A DNA stretch of 64,000 bases from Limnanthes douglasii subsp. nivea (Eukaryota; Streptophyta; Magnoliopsida; Brassicales; Limnanthaceae): positions 143,016,973 through 143,080,972 of the forward strand of contig JAUPFV010000004.1 in NCBI GenBank assembly GCA_036936605.1, written 5' to 3'. Positions 45,664 to 54,840 of the stretch are shown here, piece after piece; position 1 is the stretch's first letter; each line of letters opens with the position of its first letter. Position numbers and translations under genes: made by a program. The notes beneath the pieces were generated by a model. The model searched no databases. It had not been told where the DNA came from and worked only from the letters and a program-made list of their open reading frames with translations.

Positions 45664-48600
45664 TATCCAAGCCCAAAACTGCACCAAACCTTACACCCAT
45701 ATTGTCTCCTTAACTGCTCCTATTACTGCCATGTACTTTGCTTCCAGTTTAGACAAAGCTACAATATCTTGCAACTATGCTTTCCAACTAATCACACTCC
45801 CAGCTATCCTGTCAAAGATCTCATTTTATCCATATCATCTGAAAAATCAGAATCAACAAAACCAACCACTGATCCTACAATATCGTTCACTAATCCATCA
45901 ATATTGGTCTTATTGAAAATCAAGCCAACATTCACAGTACTTTTAAGATGCCGAAGTATCCATTCACTGTGTTCTTTCCCAAAGCATCACATGACCTGCT
46001 GACTACACTAACAACATGTGAAATATCAAGATCTGTGCATGCCATAGCATACATGATACTACCAACTGCAGTTGAATATGAAACCTTCAACATTTATTCC
46101 AACTCAACATCACCATTGGTTGATCATGTTGTAGATAACTTGAAATGAGTAGCAAACGGGATGTTAATTGTCTTAGCATCAAACATGTTGAATCGTTGTA
46201 GCACTTTCTCAATGTAGCTTCATTGAGACAAGTTCAATGATTATACACTTTTGTTCCTGATAATCTTCATACCTATAATATTTTTTGCTCTACCCAGATC
46301 TTTCACCTCAAACTCGAAACTAAGCTGCTTATTTATCTGCACAATGTGTGACATACTACAAGCAGCAATAAGTATATCATCCACATACAACAACAAGTAA
46401 ACATAAAAATCATCTGAAATATTTTGATGACACACACACACACACCTGTCATATGGACTCTTCGTGAACCTTTTTGACACCATGAGTGTATCAAAACGTT
46501 TGCACCATTTTCTAGATGACCGTTTCAAACCATATAGTGACTTTTTTAGAAGACAAACATTTTCCTCCGTATTAGGTTTAATAAATTCATTTGTTTATCT
46601 CATGTAGATTCATTCCTCCAATTCACCATTTATAAATACATTATTCACATCCAACCGCTCAAGTTCTAAATCTTGCAAAACTAACATAGCTAAAAAAAAC
46701 TCGAATCAAACTATATTCAACCACTAGAGAAAACACTTTATTGAAATTGACTTCTTCCCTTTGAGTGAAACCCTTAGCGACCAGTCTTGTCTTGATCGAG
46801 GTGTCTCAACCTTGGATTACCTTCCTTTTTCTTGAGTACCCATTTAAACCCAACTACCTTCTGTCCTTTAGGAAAGTCAACAAGATTTCATGTTTGATTC
46901 TTATGAAGAGATTCAATCTCTTCCCTCGTAGAACCAGTCCACCAATCCACTTCTGAACTAGTTATAGCTTCTCTATAGTTACTAAGTTTTTGCATCTCAA
47001 CTTCTTCTGCAGCTGAAAGAGCATATGCAACTAGATCCATATATCTTTTTGGTGGTCTAATTTCTCTTCTTCCTCTGCCCAATGTTATGAGATAAGGTTG
47101 TTGTTTAAGTTCGGACGCATTATCGCCATTATCAACCGATGTTGACGCTTCACCTCCTGATTATGGATCCACATCGGAACCATTGTACTATTGGACTTGA
47201 TATGAACTTATTCTACTTCAAGCTCTACATGTTTACTCATAACCAATCATGATTCAATCATTTCTCATATATCCTCCTGACTGTCTACCGAAGCAGACTC
47301 GTAAAATATCACGTCCTTACTAATGAGAAAACCTGGATACTTTATAAAGGTACAACATAACCTATATCAACTCATTCCAATAGTACATCCTATAAATATG
47401 CACCTCTTTACCATCGGCTCAAGTTTACAGTCTCTCACATTATTTAACATATGACAATTGAACACCATCAACTGTTCTTAATCAGCTGGACATTCATACC
47501 AAATCTCAAAATAATTTTTTCAATCAATAGTCATTGATGGAGACCGATTCACCAAGTAATATGATGCATTGATAGCTTCAGCCCAAAAATCATTTCCCAC
47601 ACATGAATGCGAGAGCATGCTTTATGCTTTGTCACAAAGTGTCATGTTCATTCTTTCTACGATCCCATTCTGTTATGGTGTTCTAAAACAAGTGCAATGG
47701 CGCATTGTTTCCTCAGTTTCGCAAAACTCGTTGAACTCACGACCATAAAATTCTAACCCATTATTTGTGCTAGAACGCTTGATATTTCTTCATGTCAGCT
47801 TCTCAATCGTCGTTCTCCACTTGACAAAGGTTGAATATGTCTCATCTTTTATTTACCCATGTCATTTTTGAATAATCACCGATCAAACTCATGTAGTATT
47901 TGTCTCCACTCTTCGATGTAATTTTGTTTGGGATCCCAAAGATCTGAGTGAATGTAATTCACTGTCTTTTACTTTTTCTTACATCCGACTTGGTGAATTT
48001 AACTCTAGTTTGTTTACCAAACACATAATGTTCACAAAATCTCAATGATTCTACTTCATACCCTTTCAACAAATATATTTTTCTCAAAACAACTAATCAT
48101 CTTTCACTTATGTGATCGAAACGCCAATGCCACAACTAATTCTGATCATACCAAATTTGTCTATTACTCTCTAATGATGCTACTGCAACATCACCCATAC
48201 CAACATTCCTCAAGAGAATGTAAAGCCCATTCTGCAAATTATCTTTCATACACATCATTGAGCCCTTTCTCACTTTTATTACACCATCGTTTGCATGATA
48301 CTTGTAACCCAGAGAGTCTAGTGTCTCAAGAGATATCAGATTTTCTCTTCAACCTAGAAACATGCCAGCATGTCACGTATCTAACAACCCCATCAAATAT
48401 TTTGATCATTACATTATTGGTCCCACTAACACGCAATGAATAATTGTTCCCTAAATAAACAATTCTCTGTATTGGCTTGTAAGTATCGCACCATTGTTTG
48501 AACGAACACATATAATAAGTATCACCAGTGTCGAGCACCCAAGAGTTTTACCCACACTCTCAAATCATAGATAATGCATCTCTTATACCAGTGTTTTCAT

Positions 48601-49350
48601 TGTCATCAGAATCGGCCACACCTTTAGCTAGGTTTGCAACATTTTTTTATATTTCCCTTATTACCTTTTAGTTTCGGATAGTCTATCTCTCTTATAATGA
48701 CCCTGCTCACAGCATTCATAACAGTTTGATTTCTTAGCTCTTGATTTGAACCTCGAGTTCTTCTTCTTTGAAAAACTCTCCTTTTAAAAATATATTCCCC
48801 TGATTATAAGACTTTTCCTTTTTCGCTTGATTTTTTACTGCATTGTCTCAAATCTTTTAATTTTCAGCACCCCTTTGACATCCACTAAAGAGAACTTATC
48901 ATTATCATACACGAAGTTTGAATGCGGAAGTTAGTAACGATCTCAATACAAACAAAGCTTGATCTTCATCCTCAATGTGATATCAATGTTCTCCAAATCC
49001 ATAATAAATTATTTAAAATTATCTATGTGTTCAGTTATGGAGATACCTTCTTTCAATCTGAAATCGTACAAGCGTTTCTTTAAGTATAATCAGTTCATGA
49101 ATGATTTCTCTGAGTAAAGTTCTCCTAACTTCTTCCACGCGCAGACCAAAGTCTTTTCACCATTAATAGCGGAAAATATTTTCTTTTATACTCATTAGAA
49201 TCCAACATAAAGTCTTTTCTTGAATATCTTGTTTATCCTCCTCTTCCATCTCTTCTAATAATTTATTCTCCACATACTTCCACAATCTTTGCCGTACTAA
49301 TGAAGATTTCAACTTAACTTTCCAATTTCCAATAAAACACGATAATATTA
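45664..49350 (-). pseudogene. copia-6: Ty1/copia gag-pol, split by gypsy-2
   Basis: From right to left on the minus strand: gag starting inside its N-terminal domain (NWKVKLKSSLVRQRLWKYVE, about 49330-49275, then EEMEEEDKQDIQEKTL); zinc knuckle CYECCEQGHYKRDR (about 48735-48690, last Cys changed to Arg); protease VLDTGDTYYMCSFKQWCDTY (about 48540-48480); integrase relics (48250-47500); linker GRREIRPPKRYMDLVAYALS (about 47075); RT with YVDDILIA (about 46390-46360) and FEVKDLGRAKNIIG; and RNase H start (ISWKAQ, ALSKLEAKYMAVIGAVKETIW, about 45810-45700). The domain continues at 34891-35225. The element lacks its gag start and 5' LTR: at 49351 it abuts a WAKL fragment. A (CA)n microsatellite lies at about 46432-46446. 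Confidence 0.9.
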
Positions 49351-49351
49351 G

Positions 49352-49530
49352 AAGGATTGGGAGTTATGGTAAAACTTTTCGTGCTCGAGAAGTCACAAAT
49401 TTCGAAGAGGCTGATCATTTGCTCGATGGTGACAACAGTGGCATAACAGGTGCATAATATTACGATAGCATGAAGAATCCAGTCAGACTTGACATTCTAG
49501 GTAGCTTATATTTGTGGCTTGTGATCCAAG
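49352..49530 (+). pseudogene. WAKL-3: 3' tail of a WAK-like kinase gene
   Basis: Plus-strand DNA matches the last 55 or so codons of WAKL-1 at nucleotide level: EADHLLDGDNSG, then YDSMKNPVRLDILGS, where WAKL-1 has DADHLLSGDNGG and [16 protein letters not shown]. Similarity continues into the 3' UTR (TTTGTGGCTTGTGAT). A stop and small indels are present near 49456. No kinase core precedes it; the left neighbour is the truncated gag of copia-6. It marks a third WAKL copy, about 21.5 kb right of WAKL-2. Confidence 0.85.
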
Positions 49531-50494
49531 CAATATTGCAACATAGTTTAGGCAACACATATGGGGAAGTTCGATATCCTTTTTTATCATATGAAACCTA
49601 GTGTATCTAAAAAGGTACTTCATAAGAGTGTGGAAATAACCTCGGTAGCTTCAAATATTTCTTGATATCTGCTTCAATCCGTGATCCATAGCATGCTATC
49701 TAAAATCCTATAATAAACTCACATCAATACATTAAACTAATATAGACATTCTGAAGGAAGCCAAAAACAAAAATGGCCCAAGATTTCAGATCCTTGTGAT
49801 TTTTTTTTCTCAAGATATTATGTATTGATTGATAACAAATGTCAAATGACGAATGGTATCAACCTAATAATACAAAATGAGGATCTGTACGGCTGAATGA
49901 ATGTGTTTAATATCGCTCACACAAAAGTCAGCCTCTAAGATTGTGTTGTGCAGCCAAAGCAAGGAAAGCAAAAAGAGCTTGAAAGATAGATTTTGTTCTT
50001 CTTCCTAACTTTTCCGGTGGACATATACTGTCATTATTTACACTCCACGAGTCTTGAAACTGACCATTCTGTTTACCATACCAACAAAAGAACAAATGAA
50101 TAACCAACCATATTATTTCTCAAAATTATTATAAAATAAAGTAAAAGGGACTATATGCTCTTTCTGAGAAACTATTAATTCCAGAAAACCATAACCAGAA
50201 AAATTAAGCCATTGATGAAGGTATATGTAAAAATAACAACTATGGAAAAAACTCATATACCTCTAAAAACATCTATGATACTACCTGTATGTCATTCACT
50301 ATTAGCTTAAAATAAACTGGTTGTCTACTTTATTTTCTTATATTATTCTTCTTTTTTTAAATTATCATTTTGAAATCTTACTGCTGAAGGTAATTTGGAC
50401 ATTTTTTTCCAGAGATAACAATAAAGATTTTCTATATTGTAGTTTTTTGTTGTAGCAACTGATTTACTATAAAACAAACACTTAGAACACGGAT
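49531..50494. other. intergenic
   Basis: No gene seen. The right part is the presumed 3' UTR and downstream region of the minus-strand SGRL gene and the 5' flank of tRNA-His. Confidence 0.5.
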
Positions 50495-50566
50495 GTGGCT
50501 GTAGTTTAGTGGTAAGAATTCCACGTTGTGGCCGTGGAGACCTGGGCTCGAATCCCAGCAGCCACA
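50495..50566 (+). tRNA. trnH-GUG: tRNA-His (anticodon GUG)
   Basis: A 72-nt cloverleaf. The acceptor stem GTGGCTG (50495-50501) pairs with CAGCCAC (50559-50565), with discriminator A. Anticodon stem CCACG/CGTGG encloses GTG at 50528-50530. T stem CTGGG/CCCAG. Internal pol III boxes are A (TAGTTTAGTGG, 50502-50512) and B (GGGCTCGAATCC, 50544-50555). A run of eight or more T follows at about 50575 as terminator. No CCA is encoded and no intron is present, as in nuclear plant tRNA-His genes. It charges histidine for cytosolic translation. Confidence 0.97.
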
Positions 50567-50569
50567 ATA

Positions 50570-52292
50570 TTAGTGTTTTTTTTGTGAATTTTGAACTTGA
50601 CTGACTATATTTTTGTGAAAGTTCAAGTTTACCTCTCCGACTACGGCATCCTTTAGTGCCCCCCAACACTCGATTTTATTGTATTGAGGAGCAGTAGAAT
50701 GGAAGTAAACCCAAACATAAGCTTCCATTAGTTTGGGATGTTCTTCAAGAAGTAGCGAATCTCCATGTAGTATGGCTTTTAGTACCTGTCTTAAGTCAAT
50801 ACATAAAAGGCAAGCATTTAGTTATAATTTGTTTGCCTTTTATAAACAATGAGAAGTTAGATGCAACAAACGGAAATGGGAGTAGTCTACTTTCTTAATT
50901 CAGCTTTAGCAGGAGTACTAGATAAGCGAGAAATATCAAATCTCAAGACTTCTTTAGCTTTTTTGGTGCCATCAAGGCTTTCTTAATTCAGCTCTAGCAG
51001 GTAGTAGAATAAAAATTTTGACTTTTAACTTCTTTTCTCACGACAATTCGTTCACCTTTACAATATTTATTAGTTCTCGTTTTAATTTACACAATCATTT
51101 CGAACCGTTTTTGTTATGCACCAAACATCTATGACTTTTTCTATATGTTGTCTGTTGAGCTAACATTTTAGCTTATAAGTTGGTTCCCAAACAACTCCTA
51201 ATTCTGATTTTCTTCTCAAATAATTGACGAAAAGAGGACTTACTAGTGGTAACTCCTTTGAAAATATATGGTATCTCAACTCGGCCGTAAGATCTTGTAA
51301 AGGGTTGGGGCCACTCACGCAACAATGGACATGCAATCGCATATCGCCATTCACTTTCTTCCACTCGGCAACAACATCGTCCTTATTGTACCACCCTTCT
51401 AACTGCCATCAAAAGATTAATACAGGAAAGAATAAAATCTTTGGGCCGTTTGTTGATGTATATTTAGTTTAAGACTGCAATACCTGATCAAGGTTGATAA
51501 CACTCGATATTGTCAAGGTTAAGTTAGCCGTAAAGTCACAATGAGAGAGAATATAAGTCCTTGGAATAATCTTGGGATATTTCCTCAATCCCTCTTCGAG
51601 AAACACAACTTTCAATTTCGAAGCTTCAAAATTTGCCTGAGGAACAAATAATCTTACCGCCTAGCGGTAGCCAAACACAAAATGAGTTAGCAAATCTAGG
51701 TGACTGGCTTAAATTGCTAGCGAGCTAGTGAGTACAAGAGCACGAATCTAATTCACGACCAAACGAGCGAAAGTTATATACTCCAAATGCACCAGACAAG
51801 AACAGACCCAAAGCAAGAAACTGAGCACCCCTTATTACAAGGATTCTATCATCTATAGACAGGTAAGATCCTACATCTCTATGGAAAGTCCTAGACTCAA
51901 CAACCCACAATTCTAACAAAGAAGTTTTAATCAACCAACATTTGAATCATCCTAAAGGATCGAACTTTCCTAACAATGATCACACAAATTAAATTTTACA
52001 ACGAACCCCACGAGATCAGATTTCATTTTATCAGATTTCGAAATCTCATCCACAGACAAGTCAACCATAACAAGTATATGACTGTAAAAGTGTAGAAGAA
52101 AAGACATAACAAGAAAGACATTAGAGAAACATGTACCTCGGAGACAAGAGTACTTGTGTTGATATTAGGATGTTGAAGAGATGTAATTCTCTTACTCAAA
52201 TATTTAAAATTTATACTCTTTCTGTTGCTAAGAAGATAGCTTTTCTGAGGAGACGGTGAAAGAGAACGGCAGTGAGCAAAATTACAGGCCAT
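50570..52292 (-). CDS. SGRL: STAY-GREEN-LIKE protein (chloroplast Mg-dechelatase), four exons, intact
   Basis: Exons on the minus strand: 52292-52137 (ATG at 52292), 51636-51484, 51402-51244 and 50785-50570 (TAA at 50572-50570). All introns are GT-AG and in phase 0, giving 227 codons. Exon 1 is a Ser/Lys-rich chloroplast transit peptide (MACNFAHCRSLSPSPQKSY start). Exon 2 has ASKLKVVFLEEG, PRTYILSHCDFTANLTLTIS and INLDQ. Exon 3 has GWYNKDDVVAEWKKVNGD, LHVHCCVSGPN and ELRYHIFSKELPL. Exon 4 has VWVYFHSTAPQYNKIECWG. These are the core blocks of the STAY-GREEN family, and the Asp in HCDFTAN lies in the block that holds the proposed catalytic residue. The Cys-rich tail of SGR/NYE1 proteins is absent, so it is the SGRL branch. 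SGR proteins remove Mg from chlorophyll a; SGRL is reported to prefer chlorophyllide a. The 3' UTR must cross the tRNA-His locus in antisense. Confidence 0.95.
50574..50583 (+). terminator. pol III T-run after tRNA-His
   Basis: The T-rich run (GTGTTTTTTTTGTG) lies within 20 bp of the tRNA 3' end. On the minus strand the same bases are the Lys codons just before the SGRL stop. Confidence 0.7.
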
Positions 52293-52620
52293 GGAACAAA
52301 CATAACAAATTAGTGCTGCTCTTTCTCTTCATTGTTCATTACCCACCACCATTGTCTCTCTTCTTTTCACTTTAGAGAGAGATGTAAGGGAGCTGAAATT
52401 CTTACAATTTTTCCTTTGTTTGGGTCGTTTGAGTCACAGACGACCACTCAGCTTGACAAATCCGTCTGGATATTTTCTCTCCACACATTTTTCTTTCATC
52501 TTTTGGTCTAAAAATTGAAATTTTTTTGTTTGATGAGTCACCACCATTGGTGGAGGGATCAAAAGGGCTTTTGCCACGTCAGTAAAACTGTATACTTTGA
52601 TAAGTCATGGATAAGGTCAG
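52293..52620 (-). promoter_or_regulatory. SGRL 5' leader and promoter region
   Basis: A CT-rich leader (on minus, GA-rich) lies within 100 bp of the ATG. An ACGT-core motif CCACGTCA sits at 52574-52581, about 280 bp upstream. Such motifs bind bZIP factors of light and abscisic-acid responses, but a role here is inference only. Confidence 0.3.
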
Positions 52621-53714
52621 GTGGTGATGAATGGTGTTGGTCTCTTGGGCCTGTTTCAGGGACGAACTAGTTCTTTGGGCTTTTCGCGAAAATTTAAGAC
52701 CATATTTATAATATTTTTCCGCAATATGGGTATATCATATGGATACGGATAAGAAAACTTAATCAAAACGAAATATCACTTCCCTTCGGATTATTTTTTA
52801 ATATTTTAGTATTTTTTTTAATTAGATGCCCAATTGTCCATAGTTTTTTTTGTTAGAAATCAGACACGGAGTGCCAATTAAAAAACAAAATGTCAAAACA
52901 AAATTATTGCAAGTCCAATCATGAATAGCTAATTTTTATTCTATTTATTTAAAAAATTATTTTTTGACTCTATTTTAAAAAAAAATTATTGATGTAATCA
53001 AAAGTGATTAACAGGGTTTCATGAACAAAATTGTTGGAGAATAATGTAAGGTTTTATTTTGTTATCTCTTTTTTATCTTATGAAATTTAAGCCATAAATC
53101 ACAAAATTGGTGAAATCGATTTTTTTTTTCTTTGAATTTGATTAACCTATAGCGGAGGCTATAGAGACATCAAAATTATATGAGTCTCATGTATGAATTC
53201 AATTTTAATTTTACGATGTCTTAGTTATGGTTCTATAATGGTGGGTTGTTTTTAATAATCCAGTTTAAACGATTCAATTAGTTCGGGTGATTTTACTGAT
53301 TTCTAATATGGTGTAATTTGAATTGGTTGAAATTGTTTCAGGGTTATGTTGAATTCATTGTTTGATACAATATAGAGCTTTAGGTTTTGAATTTCTATAA
53401 AATAAATTGATGTATGAGTATAACGGGTTATAACCTCTATTTTTTCCTTTCTACTTTATATATGTTTTTTTTTCTTTCAAGCTTAGAAGTAGCTCTTTTA
53501 GTACAAACTATTTGTTCAAATTCAGAAAATAAAAATGTAAATGATGTCTATTATCTAGTCTAAAGATGGTAATGAGGTCATTTAAATTTCTTTATAATTC
53601 TAATAAAAACAGATTTACGAACAAAAAAAGGGAAATAAAATAATATATTACTATAAATTGACTTTTATCCTAGATAAGCATCGTGATTTCAATCTACTAT
53701 AGGTTAAGTATCAT
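52621..53714. other. AT-rich intergenic
   Basis: No gene or repeat was recognised. Confidence 0.5.
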
Positions 53715-53719
53715 ATAAT

Positions 53720-53948
53720 TGTTAGAATATCAAAGAGTAATATGGAGAGAGAATAAGACTCGATATATTAAACTACAGCACAAAATGGATTTAAATAGCC
53801 TACAAGAAGCGTTACATATTCGAGCCAATAAATAATAGCTTTTATTGACTGGAATAGTAACGTCTAATTGATGTAACGTCTAAAATACTAATTGATGTGA
53901 CGTCTAATTATTAAATAAGATAATTAAAGAAATTAAATCAATTCTAAC
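53720..53948 (-). repeat. copia-7 3' LTR (left)
   Basis: Reads TGTTAGAATATC... on plus and ends AATTCTAAC at the TRIM. Its last base is now on the far side of the TRIM at 54840. Confidence 0.92.
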
Positions 53949-54185
53949 TATTAGGGTATCGACCAAAGTTCCACATCTCACATCGGTAAAACATGGGAAG
54001 GATCAATGGTATATAAGTGAGAACATATCTCAACTAGTATGAGGCCTTTGGTAGTGGACCAAATGCAAAGTCGTGAGGGCCTTCGGGTGCCAAAGCGGAC
54101 AATATCATACTAGTGCTGAGATCGGTTGTGTTCTTACTTATATACGGAGGCGGAATATGCGGACCGGACCCCCATATTCCCAACA
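53949..54185 (+). repeat. TRIM 5' LTR
   Basis: Starts TATTAGGG (TG changed to TA), ends CCCAACA. TATA-like GGTATATAAGTG at about 54008. Confidence 0.93.
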
Positions 54186-54187
54186 TG

Positions 54188-54199
54188 TGGTATCAGAGC
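54188..54199 (+). other. TRIM primer binding site (initiator tRNA-Met)
   Basis: TGGTATCAGAGC, two bases after the LTR. Confidence 0.95.
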
Positions 54200-54284
54200 T
54201 CCAGACCCAGACAGTACACGGTGTGGTGGGTGATGTGGGTGAAATTCTCATTAGTCGAACATGATGAATTAGTAGTCATGCTCA

Positions 54285-54420
54285 AGATCCTTGTTTGGAG
54301 TGCCCGTGGCTTATCAAGCAGTGTGGCGTGATTTGAGGCTCATCAAGCATTGTGGCTTGATTGGAGAGATCCTCGTTTGGAGTGCCCGTTGCTCATCAAG
54401 CAGTGTGGCTTGATTGGAGT
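54285..54420 (+). repeat. internal tandem repeat of the TRIM
   Basis: An 82-bp period: AGATCCTTGTTTGGAGTGCCC at 54285 recurs as AGATCCTCGTTTGGAGTGCC at 54367. The word ATCAAGCA(G/T)TGTGGC occurs three times. Confidence 0.85.
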
Positions 54421-54596
54421 GTATCAAGATGGTGGTACTTGTTTGGAGTGGCGCTAAGGAACAAGGCAGGATGGTCGAGATCAGATAGATCCGCTGTAAA
54501 GGCTCTAGAGATCAGGCAGCCCCAACCTGATTAGAGTGAGCGGATGGATGTCAATTGAGAGGAGGCTAAAGTGGTACTTTGTTCGAGAGGAGGATT

Positions 54597-54834
54597 TGTT
54601 AGGGTAGCGACCAAAGTTCCACATCCCACATCGGTAAAACATGGGAAGGATCAATGGTATATAAGTGAGAACATATCTCAACTAGTATGAGGCCTTTTGG
54701 TAGTGGACCAAATGCAAAGCCGTGAGGGCCTTCGGGTGCCAAAGCGGACAATATCATACTAGTGCTGAGATTGGTTGTGTTCTTACTTATATACGGAGGC
54801 GGAATATGCGGACCGGACCCCCATATTCCCAATA
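54597..54834 (+). repeat. TRIM 3' LTR
   Basis: Starts TGTTAGGGTAGCGACC, ends CCCAATA, followed by CTAAC. Confidence 0.93.
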
Positions 54835-54840
54835 CTAACA

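Larger units (their letters stand above)
53949..54834 (+). mobile_element. TRIM (non-autonomous miniature LTR retrotransposon), TSD CTAAC
   Basis: An 886-bp element with LTRs 53949-54185 and 54597-54834, a primer site at 54188-54199 and a PPT (GAGAGGAGGATT) at 54585-54596. It is flanked by CTAAC at 53944-53948 and 54835-54839. The LTRs differ by six substitutions and one indel, about 2.5%. It has no coding capacity, so it must be copied by proteins of other elements. The LTR text (CCACATCGG, ATATAAGTGAG, CCAAAGCGGACAATATCATACTAG) is typical of plant TRIMs. It landed at the junction of the copia-7 LTR and PPT. Confidence 0.94.

Noticed and set aside
46432..46446. (CA)n run as a possible regulatory repeat
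   Set aside because: A short microsatellite within decayed copia-6 RT; no further signal.
50343..50669. Minus-strand ORF of 108 codons across the tRNA
   Set aside because: It runs antisense through tRNA-His and in another frame over SGRL exon 4. The SGRL frame explains this DNA better.
51160..51364. Single-exon ORFs around the SGRL third exon
   Set aside because: They run past the GTAAGT donor at 51243 into the intron. Only 51244-51402 is family-like.
53949..54185. TRIM LTR as a Cassandra-type LTR carrying 5S rRNA
   Set aside because: I looked for 5S-like text (GGATCCCATCAGAACTCC and box C words) and did not find it.
54073..54331. Two short plus-strand ORFs
   Set aside because: They overlap the TRIM LTR, primer site and interior. 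TRIMs are non-coding.
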